NCBI RefSeq assembly: GCF_003032475.1
Contig: NZ_CP028369.1
Location: 2,666,001 to 2,730,000, forward strand
Direction of reading: 5' to 3'
DNA from: Streptomyces sp. P3
Lineage (GTDB): Bacteria; Actinomycetota; Actinomycetes; Streptomycetales; Streptomycetaceae
DNA length: 64,000 nt
Position numbers and translations under genes: made by a program. Shown here in pieces: positions 17,133-25,241 of the stretch; the stretch's first letter is position 1, and each line of letters opens with the position of its first letter. The notes under the pieces were generated by a model. The model was given only the letters and a program-made list of their open reading frames with translations. It made no database searches and was not told the DNA's origin.

Positions 17133-18329
17133 ATGAGCACCGAACTGCCGCGCATCGTCAGCGTGGACGACCATGTGATCGAGCCCGCGCACCTCTTCTC
17201 CACCTGGCTGCCGAAGAAGTACCGGGACCGGGGACCGCAGCCCCTCACCGCCGGGATCGGCGAGCTCGCCTACGTCGCCGGGAAGTACCGGATCACGATG
17301 GACCCGGACGGCCCGCCCACCGACTGGTGGATCTACGAGGACCTGAAGTTCCCGTACAAGCGCAACATCGCCGCCGTCGGCTTCGACCGCGACGAGATGA
17401 CCCTCGAGGGCATCACCCGCGAGGAGATGCGGCGCGGCTGCTGGGACCCGAAGGCCCGGCTGGCGGACATGGACCTCAACCACGTCGAGGCCTCGCTGTG
17501 CTTCCCGTCCTTCCCGCGCTTCTGCGGGCAGACCTTCGCCGAGGCGCACGACAAGGAGGTCGCGCTGGCCTGCGTGCGCGCCTACAACGACTGGATGGTC
17601 GAGGAGTGGTGCGGCGGCAGCGGCGGCCGGCTGATCCCGCTGTGCCTGATCCCCCTGTGGGACGTCGGCCTGGCGGTCGCCGAGATCCGGCGCAACGCGG
17701 CCCGCGGGGTGCGCGCGGTGACCTTCTCCGAGATCCCGAGCCACCTCGGGCTGCCGTCGATCCACTCGGGCTACTGGGACCCGTTCTTCGCGGTGTGCGA
17801 GGAGACGGGGACGGTCGTCAACATGCACATCGGCTCGTCCTCGCAGATGCCGGCCGCCTCACCCGACGCGCCCCCGGCCGTCCAGGCGTCCCTGTCCTTC
17901 AACAACGCGATGGCCTCGATGATGGACTACCTCTTCAGCGGCGTACTGGTGCGGTTCCCGCGCCTCAAGCTGGCCTACTCCGAGGGGCAGATGGGCTGGA
18001 TCCCGTACGCCCTGGAGCGCGCCGACGACGTCTGGGAGGAGCACCGCGCGTGGGGCGGCGTCCGCGACCTGATCCCCGAACCGCCGTCGACCTACTACTA
18101 CCGGCAGATCTTCTGCTGCTTCTTCCGCGACAAGCACGGCGTCGCCTCCCTGGACGTGGTGGGGCGCGACAACGCGACCTTCGAGACCGACTACCCGCAC
18201 GTGGACTCCACCTTCCCGCACACCAAGGAGGTCGCCCTCGACCACGTCAAGGGCCTCGACGACGAGACGGTCTACAAGCTGATGCGCGGCAACGCGATCC
18301 GCATGCTGGACCTGGACCTGGACAAGTAG
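17133..18329 (+). CDS. Amidohydrolase-superfamily metal-dependent hydrolase
   Basis: This 398-residue protein is of the Amidohydro_2 type, a family that includes decarboxylases and ring hydrolases. It starts with the metal motif region SVDDHVIEPAHLF (D-x-H at about 11-13), has MHIGSSS near 232-238 as a likely second His ligand, and ends with ETDYPHVDSTFPHTKE, carrying the family's catalytic Asp. Cys- and Trp-rich central segments (FPSFPRFCGQTFAEAHDKE, YNDWMVEEWCGG) recur nearly unchanged in the paralogue at 63442. GGAGGGAAG precedes the ATG. Operator B lies upstream. It heads a run with two acyl-CoA dehydrogenases, suggesting action on a CoA ester or free acid of the same pathway. Confidence 0.88.
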   Translation: MSTELPRIVSVDDHVIEPAHLFSTWLPKKYRDRGPQPLTAGIGELAYVAGKYRITMDPDGPPTDWWIYEDLKFPYKRNIAAVGFDRDEMTLEGITREEMRRGCWDPKARLADMDLNHVEASLCFPSFPRFCGQTFAEAHDKEVALACVRAYNDWMVEEWCGGSGGRLIPLCLIPLWDVGLAVAEIRRNAARGVRAVTFSEIPSHLGLPSIHSGYWDPFFAVCEETGTVVNMHIGSSSQMPAASPDAPPAVQASLSFNNAMASMMDYLFSGVLVRFPRLKLAYSEGQMGWIPYALERADDVWEEHRAWGGVRDLIPEPPSTYYYRQIFCCFFRDKHGVASLDVVGRDNATFETDYPHVDSTFPHTKEVALDHVKGLDDETVYKLMRGNAIRMLDLDLDK

Positions 18330-18408
18330 CCGGCCGCGGGGCCGGAGGGCATCAGCACCGGCAAGGCAAGCCAAGGCAGGGCAGCAGATCAGGCAGGGGG
18401 ATCAGGAC

Positions 18409-19545
18409 ATGGACCTCTCGGACAGCCCCGAGGACGCGGAGTTCCGGGCCCGGCTGCGGGAGTGGCTGGGCAAGGTGCTGCCCACGCTCCCGCCGAAGCC
18501 CTCGCCGGACGACTGGCCGGGCCGCCGCGCCTACGACCTGGGCTGGCAGCGGGCCCTGCACGACGCCGGATACGCCGACGTCCACTGGCAGGCCCCGCCG
18601 GGCGTCCGCCTGATCTTCCTGGAGGAGACCGAGAAGGCGGGCGCGCCCTACGTGGGCGCGGGCTTCGTCGGGCTGCTGCACGCCGGCCCGACGATCGCCG
18701 CCGAGGGGACGCCCGAGCAGCGGGCCCGCTGGCTGCCGCCCATCCTGCGCGGCGAGGAGGTGTGGTGCCAGGGCTTCAGCGAGCCCGACGCCGGGTCCGA
18801 CCTCGCGGCGCTGCGCACGCGCGCGTGGCGCGACGGCGACGCCTACGTGGTGAGCGGATCCAAGATCTGGACCTCGCACGCGGAAGTCGCCGACTGGTGC
18901 GAGCTGCTGGTGCGCACCGATCCGGACGCGCCGAAGCACCGGGGCATCAGCTGGCTGGCCATGCCCATGGACGCGCCCGGCGTCACGGTCCGCCCGCTGC
19001 GCACCCTCGCCGGGTCAGCCGAGTTCGCCGAGGTGTTCCTCGACGAGGTGCGGGTGCCGGTCGGCAACCGGGTGGGGGCGGAGAACGACGGCTGGCGCGT
19101 GACGATGGTGACGCTGTCCTTCGAGCGCGGCACCGCCTTCGTCGGCGAGGTCGTCGCCTGTCGGCGCGTGCTGGGCGAACTCGCGCACCGGGCGCGGCGC
19201 ACCGGACGCTGGGACGACCCCGTCCTGCGGCGCCGGCTGGGGTCCCTCAACGCCGAGTTCCGCGCGCTGTGGCGGCTGACGCAGTGGAACGTGAGCGCGG
19301 CGGAGGCCGCGCACGGCGGGGTGCCCGGCGTCGGCGGCTCGGTCTTCAAGCTCCGCTACTCGCAGGCGCGCCAGGAGCTGTACGACGCCGCCGCCGAGGT
19401 CCTGGGCGACGCGGCCCTCGACGCCGACCGGACGTGGACGGCCGACCGGCTCTCGTCGCTCTCGTACACCATCGCCGCCGGCACGTCGCAGATCCAGCGC
19501 GACATCGTGGCCGAGCGGATTCTGGGTCTGCCGAAGGGGAGGTGA
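18409..19545 (+). CDS. Acyl-CoA dehydrogenase, large-type subunit
   Basis: This 378-residue FAD-dependent acyl-CoA dehydrogenase is of full length, with N-terminal helical, beta-barrel and C-terminal helical domains. Recognisable parts are WCQGFSEPDAGSDLA, KIWTSHAEVADWCELLVRTD and the C-terminal AAGTSQIQRDIVAERILGLP. The Glu usually found just before GTSQIQ is Ala here, whereas Glu is present in LSFERGTAF, the position used as base in isovaleryl-CoA-type enzymes. It is followed after 10 bp by a short dehydrogenase gene, the arrangement of actinobacterial heteromeric FadE pairs. It probably introduces an alpha-beta double bond into a bulky acyl-CoA. Confidence 0.9.
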   Translation: MDLSDSPEDAEFRARLREWLGKVLPTLPPKPSPDDWPGRRAYDLGWQRALHDAGYADVHWQAPPGVRLIFLEETEKAGAPYVGAGFVGLLHAGPTIAAEGTPEQRARWLPPILRGEEVWCQGFSEPDAGSDLAALRTRAWRDGDAYVVSGSKIWTSHAEVADWCELLVRTDPDAPKHRGISWLAMPMDAPGVTVRPLRTLAGSAEFAEVFLDEVRVPVGNRVGAENDGWRVTMVTLSFERGTAFVGEVVACRRVLGELAHRARRTGRWDDPVLRRRLGSLNAEFRALWRLTQWNVSAAEAAHGGVPGVGGSVFKLRYSQARQELYDAAAEVLGDAALDADRTWTADRLSSLSYTIAAGTSQIQRDIVAERILGLPKGR

Positions 19546-19555
19546 AGGGTCCGTC

Positions 19556-20437
19556 ATGCGTTTTCTCCTGACGGAGGACCAGCGGGCACTCCGCGACGGG
19601 GCGCGGGAGCTGCTCGCGCGCCGTTTCGACCGGGCGGCGCTGCGGGCCGCCGTGGACCGGCCGGGGGTACTGGACCGGGCCCTGTGGCGAGAGTTGGGCG
19701 CGGCCGGATTCTTCGCGCTGCGGCTGCCGGAGGCGGACGGCGGGGTCGGACTCGGGCTGCCCGAGGCGGTGCTGGTCTTCGAGGAGGCGGGCCGGAGGCT
19801 GCTGCCGGGCCCGTTGGTGGCCACCCACCTCGCGGCCGGGCACGTGCCGGGCGCGGCCGAGGGCGAGACGGTCGTGGCGGCCGCCGACGGCGGCGGGCTG
19901 GTGGAGTGGCTGGCGCAGGCGGACGTCGTGCGCGGGGACGTCGACGGGGCCGTGCCGCTGAGGTCGGTGGACCCGTTGACGCCGCTGCACGCCGTCCCCG
20001 CGCGCGGCACGGCCGATCCCGCCGCCGTCCTCCTCACCGCGGCGGAGCAGCTCGGCACCGCCACACGCGCGTGCGAACTGGCCGTGCAACACGCCCGGGC
20101 GCGTGAGCAGTTCGGTCGGCCGATCGGGGCCTTCCAGGCGGTCAAGCATCTCTGCGCGGAGCTGCTCGTGCGGGTCGAGACGGCCCGTGCGGCGGTCTAC
20201 GCGGCCGCCGTCACCGCCGACCCGGCCGACATCGCGGCGGCCCGGCTGCTGGCCGACGACGCCGCCGTACGCGGCGCGCGCGACTGTCTCCAGGTGCACG
20301 GCGGCATGGGGTTCACCTGGGAGGCGGACGTCCACCTGCTGCTGAAACGGGCCTGGGTGCGCACACGACGTGCGGGTGGGGGCACGGAGAGTGAGGAGCT
20401 GCTCGCGGCCGATCTGCTGGCCGGGGCGGACCGTTAG
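19556..20437 (+). CDS. Short acyl-CoA dehydrogenase partner subunit
   Basis: At 293 residues it is about 90 shorter than a standard acyl-CoA dehydrogenase. The N-terminal helices (FLLTEDQRALRDGARELLAR) and C-terminal helical domain (EQFGRPIGAFQAVKHLCAEL, VHGGMGFTWEADVHLLLKR) are intact, but the central beta-domain is reduced to about 50 residues, so much of the flavin/substrate sheet is missing. Such compact subunits pair with a full-length FadE as alpha2beta2 heteromers in steroid catabolism. The gap of 10 bp to the upstream gene supports co-expression. It carries no operator of its own and would depend on the promoter upstream. Confidence 0.88.
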   Translation: MRFLLTEDQRALRDGARELLARRFDRAALRAAVDRPGVLDRALWRELGAAGFFALRLPEADGGVGLGLPEAVLVFEEAGRRLLPGPLVATHLAAGHVPGAAEGETVVAAADGGGLVEWLAQADVVRGDVDGAVPLRSVDPLTPLHAVPARGTADPAAVLLTAAEQLGTATRACELAVQHARAREQFGRPIGAFQAVKHLCAELLVRVETARAAVYAAAVTADPADIAAARLLADDAAVRGARDCLQVHGGMGFTWEADVHLLLKRAWVRTRRAGGGTESEELLAADLLAGADR

Positions 20438-20973
20438 CGGTCCCGGCCTGCGCGGACGGGGGACACGGCGGACGGACGGCCGCGCGGGTGTCGCGGATTG
20501 TGGCATACCGGAATCACGGAGCGTTGATATCGGGTTGTGTCCGATGCGTGACCCGTCACGGCCCGGAGTCGGCGGGTCGCTCCGGTACCTTCTGTGGGAT
20601 GCGAGCGGTTCCGAGCATGAGCCATGCCGGCGGTGCCCCCGGGGCGATGCCGGATCCGGTGGTGCGCGCCGCCGCTCGCTGGGCGGACGGGCGTATCGCC
20701 CCCGCCTGTTCGACTCCCCGCAACGAGCGTCGCACAGTATGCCGCACGGGTACTCCTTCGCGCTGGAATATGCCCGAAGCGCTTGTTGAGGTGACTGTAC
20801 GTCAACCAAGCTGTCTCGTAAGGGATTCACGTTCCGTCACCCTGCCTCTGGCCGTTGTTCTGGTCATGCAGAAAATGGCTACGATCGTGGCCCCCGTCGT
20901 CATGGCGCACGCGCGGCTAGCGTGGCTGGCGTGGCGTACGGCCATGTGTCCGCCGGTTCGGATGGTGTGAGCG
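20438..20973. other. 536-bp intergenic region
   Basis: Open frames on both strands lack codon bias and similarity, so I call no gene. The DNA is less GC-rich at 20495-20560 and 20800-20890. A weak promoter candidate upstream of the HATPase gene is TTGTTC (20855-20860) and TACGAT (20880-20885) with a 19-base spacer. No copy of the CTGACGG operator occurs here, which marks the right border of the first catabolic unit. Confidence 0.4.
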
Positions 20974-21501
20974 GTGCAGGTGCTTCAAGTGCAGCTGGAG
21001 ATCCGGCCCGACCCCGCTGAGGTGGGGCGCGCCCGCAGGTGGGCCCGTTCGCGCCTCGTCGGGTCCGGGATAGGGGACGAGGAGCCGCTCGCCGAGACGT
21101 TGATCCTGCTCGTCTCCGAGCTGGTCACCAACGCCGTGGTGCACACCGGCTGTCCGGCCGTGTTGCGGCTCTCCCTGCCGGGCGGGGCGTCCGAGCCGTC
21201 CATCGTCCGGCTGGAGGTGGCGGACTCCAGCGACCGGGCCCCGGTGCCCCGCTGCGCGGGCGACGAGGCGACCGGCGGACGTGGCCTGGCCCTCGTCGAC
21301 GGCCTCGCGGACCGCTGGGGGTGGAGCGTCGAGGGCACAGGCAAACGCATCTGGTGCGAACTGGACCGCTGTGCGACCCCGGCCGAGGTGGCGGTGGACC
21401 GTGGCGGTGCGGCCGAGTGCGCGGGAGTCGTCGAGTGCGTGGGCGGCGTCCGCAAGGAGCCCCGGCCGGCGTACGGCGGCCTGGCCTACGGGGCTGTCTG
21501 A
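20974..21501 (+). CDS. RsbW-type HATPase, putative anti-sigma kinase
   Basis: This 175-residue protein has a GHKL ATPase fold: the N-box LLVSELVTNAVVHTGCP (about 48-64, with the conserved Glu and Asn), then VADSSDRAP, and the G-rich lid GGRGLALVDGLADRWGW. Such small stand-alone ATPases act as anti-sigma or switch proteins in Streptomyces, partnered by STAS proteins. The C-terminal 45 residues are variable and low-complexity. The start is GTG at 20974. Its neighbours belong to the catabolic regulon but it shows no operator, so it is probably independent of it. Confidence 0.85.
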   Translation: MQVLQVQLEIRPDPAEVGRARRWARSRLVGSGIGDEEPLAETLILLVSELVTNAVVHTGCPAVLRLSLPGGASEPSIVRLEVADSSDRAPVPRCAGDEATGGRGLALVDGLADRWGWSVEGTGKRIWCELDRCATPAEVAVDRGGAAECAGVVECVGGVRKEPRPAYGGLAYGAV

Positions 21502-22004
21502 CGGGCCGACGGCGGCGCGCGGCGTACACGCGGGTGCGGAGTGTCCCGGCGGGCCGGCGGCCCGGCACCGCGGAGCCCGGCAGTCGTGGGGCGCGGGCGC
21601 AGAAAGCGCTGTCGGTCCGGGCCGGTCCGGGATCGGTGCGCCCGTCCGTGCTTCTGTGCGCGCCCATGATGAATGGGGCGTAAGTAATAAATCCCCTTCC
21701 GGGTGTTGACGTTCGTTGTCCGTTTGATCACGCTTGTGGTCAGCGATTCGCCGTGAGGGGACGGCGAGGGCCTCGGTGACGGAGGTCCTTGCCGGGCGCG
21801 GATCGTGATTCGGCGTCGGTTCCCTCAGGGGCGAGGGGAGTCGACAGGGGTTCCCCGCCCGGGCGCGGGGAGACACGCCGAAGTCGGATGGCGGTGCGCG
21901 GTGCCGTGCTCGGGGCGGGCAGCCGCGCGCCGCCGGCCGACGGGCGCGGCCCGCCCGCACGCGTCCTCACCGTTCGGCCCTCGCACCCTCGCACCCTCGC
22001 ACCC
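21502..22004. other. 503-bp intergenic region with an 8-bp triplet repeat
   Basis: No gene is supported. An AT-richer zone at 21665-21735 includes TTGACG at 21706-21711 without a convincing -10 partner, and GGGG/CCCC flanks around GTAAGTAATAAAT. At the right end three exact copies of CCCTCGCA occur at 21978-22001, just past the stop of the cyclase-family gene. The convergent arrangement of the ATPase and cyclase genes suggests terminators here, but none is clear. Confidence 0.35.
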
Positions 22005-22931
22005 TCAGAGAATCGCCACCGGGGCCACCGGCGTTCCCGTTCCGCCGACGAACGGCTCGGGCATCGCGGACAACAGGAACGCGTAGCGGCCCACTTCTCC
22101 ACAGGCTGTGGACAACTCTTCGAGATTCCAGTTCTGGCCCTGAAGCATCCCCATCTCCACGAGATCGAGTGCGTGCACGGGCAGCCACAGATCGTCGATC
22201 TCCGGCGGGAAGACCTCGAACGTGAGGGTGTCGTTGGCGACGGCCGCCACGTCGCGCGCGTGGAACCACTGAGGCGTGCGCACCGACAACCCCGGCGAGG
22301 GGAACCCGTACCCCTGTCGGTCGCCCGCCAGATAGACCTGGACCTGCCCGGTCCGTACGAGCACGATGTCGCCGGCGCGCACGCGCACGCCGGCGAACTC
22401 CTCGGCCGCCTCCAGATCCTCCGGTGTCACCGCGTGGCCGCCCGCCAGCCGGTCGACGCCGCGCGCGCGTGCCACGTCGAGCAGCACCCCGCGCGAGACG
22501 ACGTGACGCGCCTTGTCGATGCCGCTGAACTCGGCTCCGCCGTGCGCGGTGACGCTGGCCGCCGGGCGGCCGTTGTAGAGCTTCCCCGAGTGCGAGACGT
22601 GGGTCAGCGCGTCCCAGTGCGTGCCCGCCTGCAGGCCCATCGTCACGGCGTCGTCGCTGCACGCCACCGTCCCCGGGCCGAAGATCTCCTGGTTGATCTG
22701 CACCATGGTGTGCAGGGGGTTGATCCGGCCCGGGATGAGGCCGGTCTGCACCCCGTCCTCCCGCAGCGGGAGGGCGAGCGGTACGCGACGCCCCGAGCGG
22801 ATCTCGGCGGCCGCCGCGCGGACGACGTCGTCGGTGACGAGGTTCAGCGTGCCGATCTCGTCGCCCGCCCCCCAGCGCCCCCAGTTGTTGACGCGCTTGG
22901 CGATGTCGTGGAACTCGGCCGGCAGTGTCAT
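22005..22931 (-). CDS. Cyclase-family (kynurenine formamidase-like) hydrolase
   Basis: This 308-residue protein belongs to the cyclase family (PF04199), metal-dependent hydrolases that open formamides, lactones or cyclic diketones. The metal signature appears as THWDALTHVSHSGKLYNG near 105-122, a variant of H-x-G-T-H-x-D-x-P-x-H. Other conserved parts are RWGAGDEIGTLNLVT at the N-terminus and DIVLVRTG in the core. ATG at 22931 follows GGGGAGG. It is divergent from the SDR gene, with operator C 65 bp upstream of this start and 22 bp upstream of the SDR. It plausibly performs a hydrolytic ring-opening step, though its substrate is not shown. Confidence 0.88.
   Translation of the reverse strand: MTLPAEFHDIAKRVNNWGRWGAGDEIGTLNLVTDDVVRAAAAEIRSGRRVPLALPLREDGVQTGLIPGRINPLHTMVQINQEIFGPGTVACSDDAVTMGLQAGTHWDALTHVSHSGKLYNGRPAASVTAHGGAEFSGIDKARHVVSRGVLLDVARARGVDRLAGGHAVTPEDLEAAEEFAGVRVRAGDIVLVRTGQVQVYLAGDRQGYGFPSPGLSVRTPQWFHARDVAAVANDTLTFEVFPPEIDDLWLPVHALDLVEMGMLQGQNWNLEELSTACGEVGRYAFLLSAMPEPFVGGTGTPVAPVAIL
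22095..22115. other. Inverted pair of DnaA-box-like 9-mers
   Basis: TTCTCCACA at 22095-22103 and TGTGGACAA at 22107-22115 face each other inside the cyclase gene. The second is the exact reverse complement of the Streptomyces DnaA box TTGTCCACA. A third exact box is at 26338-26346. An isolated pair inside a coding region is not an origin and may be chance. Confidence 0.3.
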
Positions 22932-22996
22932 TCCGTGCCTCCCCGGGGCTTGTCCCCGACTGTCCGACAGGTCAATCTGGTCCTCGCATCCAAAAT

Positions 22997-23011
22997 CTAA
23001 CGGACCGTCAG
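22997..23011. promoter_or_regulatory. Operator C: CTAACGGACCGTCAG
   Basis: One mismatch (CTA for CTG) to CTGACGG-N-CCGTCAG. It lies in the divergent region, 22 bp before the SDR start at 23034 and 65 bp before the cyclase-family start at 22931. Confidence 0.85.
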
Positions 23012-23033
23012 AAACTGCGGGAGGGGGCTGGGC

Positions 23034-23951
23034 ATGGGGAACTTCCTGGCCGGCAGGAGCATCGCCGTCACGGGCGCGGGACGGGGCATCGGGCGGGCGG
23101 TGGCGCTCGCCGCCGCCGCGGAGGGCGCGCGCGTCGTCGTCAACGACTACGGCGTGGCGGTGGACGGGGCCGCGCCCACGAGCGAGGTCGCCGACGCCGT
23201 CGTCAAGGAGATCGAGGCGGCGGGCGGGGAGGCCGTCGCCGTCGCCGACGACATCTCCACGATGGCCGGCGGCCGGCGGCTCGTCGACGTGGCCATGCAG
23301 TCGTACGGGCGGCTCGACGGGGTCGTGTGCGTGGCCGGCATCCTCCGCGAGCGGATGTTGTTCAACATGTCCGAGGAGGAGTGGGACCCGGTCGTGGCCA
23401 CCCATCTGAAGGGCACCTTCACCGTGTTCCGGGCCGCGTCGGCGGTGATGCGCGAACAGCGCGGCGGCACGCTGATCGGATTCACCAGCGGCAACCACCA
23501 GGGATCCGTGTCGCAGGCCAACTACAGCGCGGCCAAGGGCGGGATCATCTCGCTGGTGCGCAGCGCCGCGCTCGGCCTGCACAAGTACGGGGTGACCGCC
23601 AACGCGGTCGCCCCCGTGGCGCGCACGCGCATGTCGGCCGGGGTGCCCACGGAGCTGTCGGAGATCGGCGAACCGGAGGACGTGGCCGCGTTCGTGGTCT
23701 ACCTGCTGTCGGACAAGGCGCGCGAGGCCAGGATCACCGGGCAGGTGTACACCGTCGCCGGGCCGAAGATCGCGGTCTGGGCGCAGCCGAGGGAACTGCG
23801 TTCGGTCTACGCGGAGGGGGGTTCCTGGACGCCGGAACGGATCGCGGAGGCCCTCCCGGCGTCGGTGGGGGTCGATCCGATGCCGATGCTGGCGCGGCTC
23901 GAGGAGATGGCGCGGGCCGCGCGGGAAGGGAGCCGGCCCAACGCCCGGTAG
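23034..23951 (+). CDS. Short-chain dehydrogenase/reductase
   Basis: This 305-residue classical SDR is somewhat longer than the usual 250. The cofactor motif TGAGRGIG is at 13-20, an Asp (VVVNDYG, D38) that suggests NAD(H) preference follows, and the catalytic Y164-x3-K168 (NYSAAKGG) is preceded by a Ser at about 152. It likely oxidises a beta-hydroxyacyl-CoA, or a hydroxyl on the pathway substrate, resembling multifunctional beta-oxidation SDRs of mycobacteria. The C-terminal 50 residues are an extension typical of that subgroup. GGAGGGGG lies upstream and operator C is 22 bp before the start. It heads a run of SDR, acyl-CoA dehydrogenase and alcohol dehydrogenase on one strand. Confidence 0.9.
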   Translation: MGNFLAGRSIAVTGAGRGIGRAVALAAAAEGARVVVNDYGVAVDGAAPTSEVADAVVKEIEAAGGEAVAVADDISTMAGGRRLVDVAMQSYGRLDGVVCVAGILRERMLFNMSEEEWDPVVATHLKGTFTVFRAASAVMREQRGGTLIGFTSGNHQGSVSQANYSAAKGGIISLVRSAALGLHKYGVTANAVAPVARTRMSAGVPTELSEIGEPEDVAAFVVYLLSDKAREARITGQVYTVAGPKIAVWAQPRELRSVYAEGGSWTPERIAEALPASVGVDPMPMLARLEEMARAAREGSRPNAR

Positions 23952-24073
23952 CCCGGGTGTGCGAGTGGATCGGCGGGCGCGGGCGCGCGTGCGGGTGCGG
24001 GTGCGGGTGCGTCGGGGCGGTCCCCCGCGCCTTTGGACGTACGTGCCGTCGCCCCATTCTCGAGGAGGTCAGC

Positions 24074-25222
24074 GTGGATTTCGGTTTCACCCCTGCGGAC
24101 GACTCTTTCCGCGTCGAAGCACGGGACTGGCTGGCCGCACACGCGCCGCAGGCCTCCGGCCGGCGGTCCTGGGAGCGGGCTCTCGGGGCGGCCGGGTGGA
24201 TCGGGCTCGGCTGGCCGGAGAGCGGATACGGCAACCGGACCGGGAGCCTCACCCAGCAGGTCGCCTGGGCCGAGGAGTACGCCCGGTCGGGCGCCCCGCC
24301 GCGCTCCGGGCACATCGGGGAGAACCTGCTCGCGCCCACCATCCTCGCGCACGGCACGGACGAGCAGAAGGCGCGCTTCCTGCCTCCGGTCGCCGCCGGC
24401 GACGAACTGTGGTGCCAGGGCTACAGCGAGCCCGGCGCGGGGTCCGACCTCGCCGGCGTCCGCACGCGTGCCGAAGCCGCCCCCGACGGACGGTCGTACC
24501 GCGTCACCGGCCAGAAGATCTGGACCTCCCTCGCCCATGAGGCCGACTGGTGCTTCGTCCTCGCGCGCACCGACCCGCACTCCCGCCGGCACCACGGCCT
24601 GACGTTCCTCCTCGTGCCCATGGACCAGCCGGGCCGGATCGAGGTGCGCCCGATCCGGCAGCTGACCGGCACCAGCGACTTCAACGAGGTCTTCTTCGAC
24701 GGGGCGCACGCGCGCGTGGAGCACGTCGTCGGTGTGCCGGGAGAGGGCTGGCGGGTCGCGATGAGCCTGCTCGGCTTCGAGCGCGGCGTGTCGACCCTCG
24801 CCCAGCAGATCGGCTTCGCCCGGGAGTTGGAGCGCGTCGTGCACGCCGCCGTGGAGACGGGCGCGGCCGGCGATCCCGTCGTGCGCGAGCGACTGGTGCG
24901 GCTGTGGGCGGAGTTGCGGACCATGCGGTGGAACGCGCTGCGGACGCTGGGCGGCACGGGCGGGCCGGGAGCGCCGAGCGTGGCCAAGCTGCTGTGGGCG
25001 GGCTGGCACCAGCGGCTGGGCGAGGTCGCCGTGCAGGTGCGGGGGGCGGCGGCGAGTGTCGGCCCGGCCGACTGGACGCCCGCCGCGCCGTACGAACTCG
25101 ACGACGCGCAACACCTGTTCCTGTTCTCCCGGGCCGACACGATCTACGGCGGTTCCGATCAGATCCAGCGCACGATCATCGCCGAGCGCGTGCTCGGCCT
25201 GCCCAGGCAGCCCAAGGGATGA
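24074..25222 (+). CDS. Acyl-CoA dehydrogenase
   Basis: This 382-residue full-length acyl-CoA dehydrogenase is paralogous to the one at 18409 (shared WCQGYSEPGAGSDLAGVRTR, KIWTSLAHEADWCFVLARTD). The C-terminal motif is YGGSDQIQRTIIAERVLGLP; the Glu before the Gly-Ser/Thr motif is replaced by Gly, while GFERGVS keeps a Glu that can serve as base. GTG at 24074 follows GAGGAGG. It lies 122 bp after the SDR and 19 bp before the alcohol dehydrogenase, probably one transcript under operator C. No short partner subunit is adjacent, unlike the first dehydrogenase pair. Confidence 0.9.
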   Translation: MDFGFTPADDSFRVEARDWLAAHAPQASGRRSWERALGAAGWIGLGWPESGYGNRTGSLTQQVAWAEEYARSGAPPRSGHIGENLLAPTILAHGTDEQKARFLPPVAAGDELWCQGYSEPGAGSDLAGVRTRAEAAPDGRSYRVTGQKIWTSLAHEADWCFVLARTDPHSRRHHGLTFLLVPMDQPGRIEVRPIRQLTGTSDFNEVFFDGAHARVEHVVGVPGEGWRVAMSLLGFERGVSTLAQQIGFARELERVVHAAVETGAAGDPVVRERLVRLWAELRTMRWNALRTLGGTGGPGAPSVAKLLWAGWHQRLGEVAVQVRGAAASVGPADWTPAAPYELDDAQHLFLFSRADTIYGGSDQIQRTIIAERVLGLPRQPKG

Positions 25223-25241
25223 GGCAGAGGGGAGCAGCGTG

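Noticed and set aside
20488..20970. Possible 160-residue protein before the RsbW-type ATPase
   Set aside because: Poor codon bias and no recognisable domain; the region better fits a promoter zone.
21498..21512. Extra operator copy CTGACGGGCCGACGG
   Set aside because: The right arm lacks GTCAG and the sequence lies over the ATPase stop codon; left arm only, probably chance.
22959..22974. Second operator near the cyclase gene (CTGTCCGACAG)
   Set aside because: It is an 11-bp palindrome of different sequence and spacing and cannot be aligned with the CTGACGG consensus.
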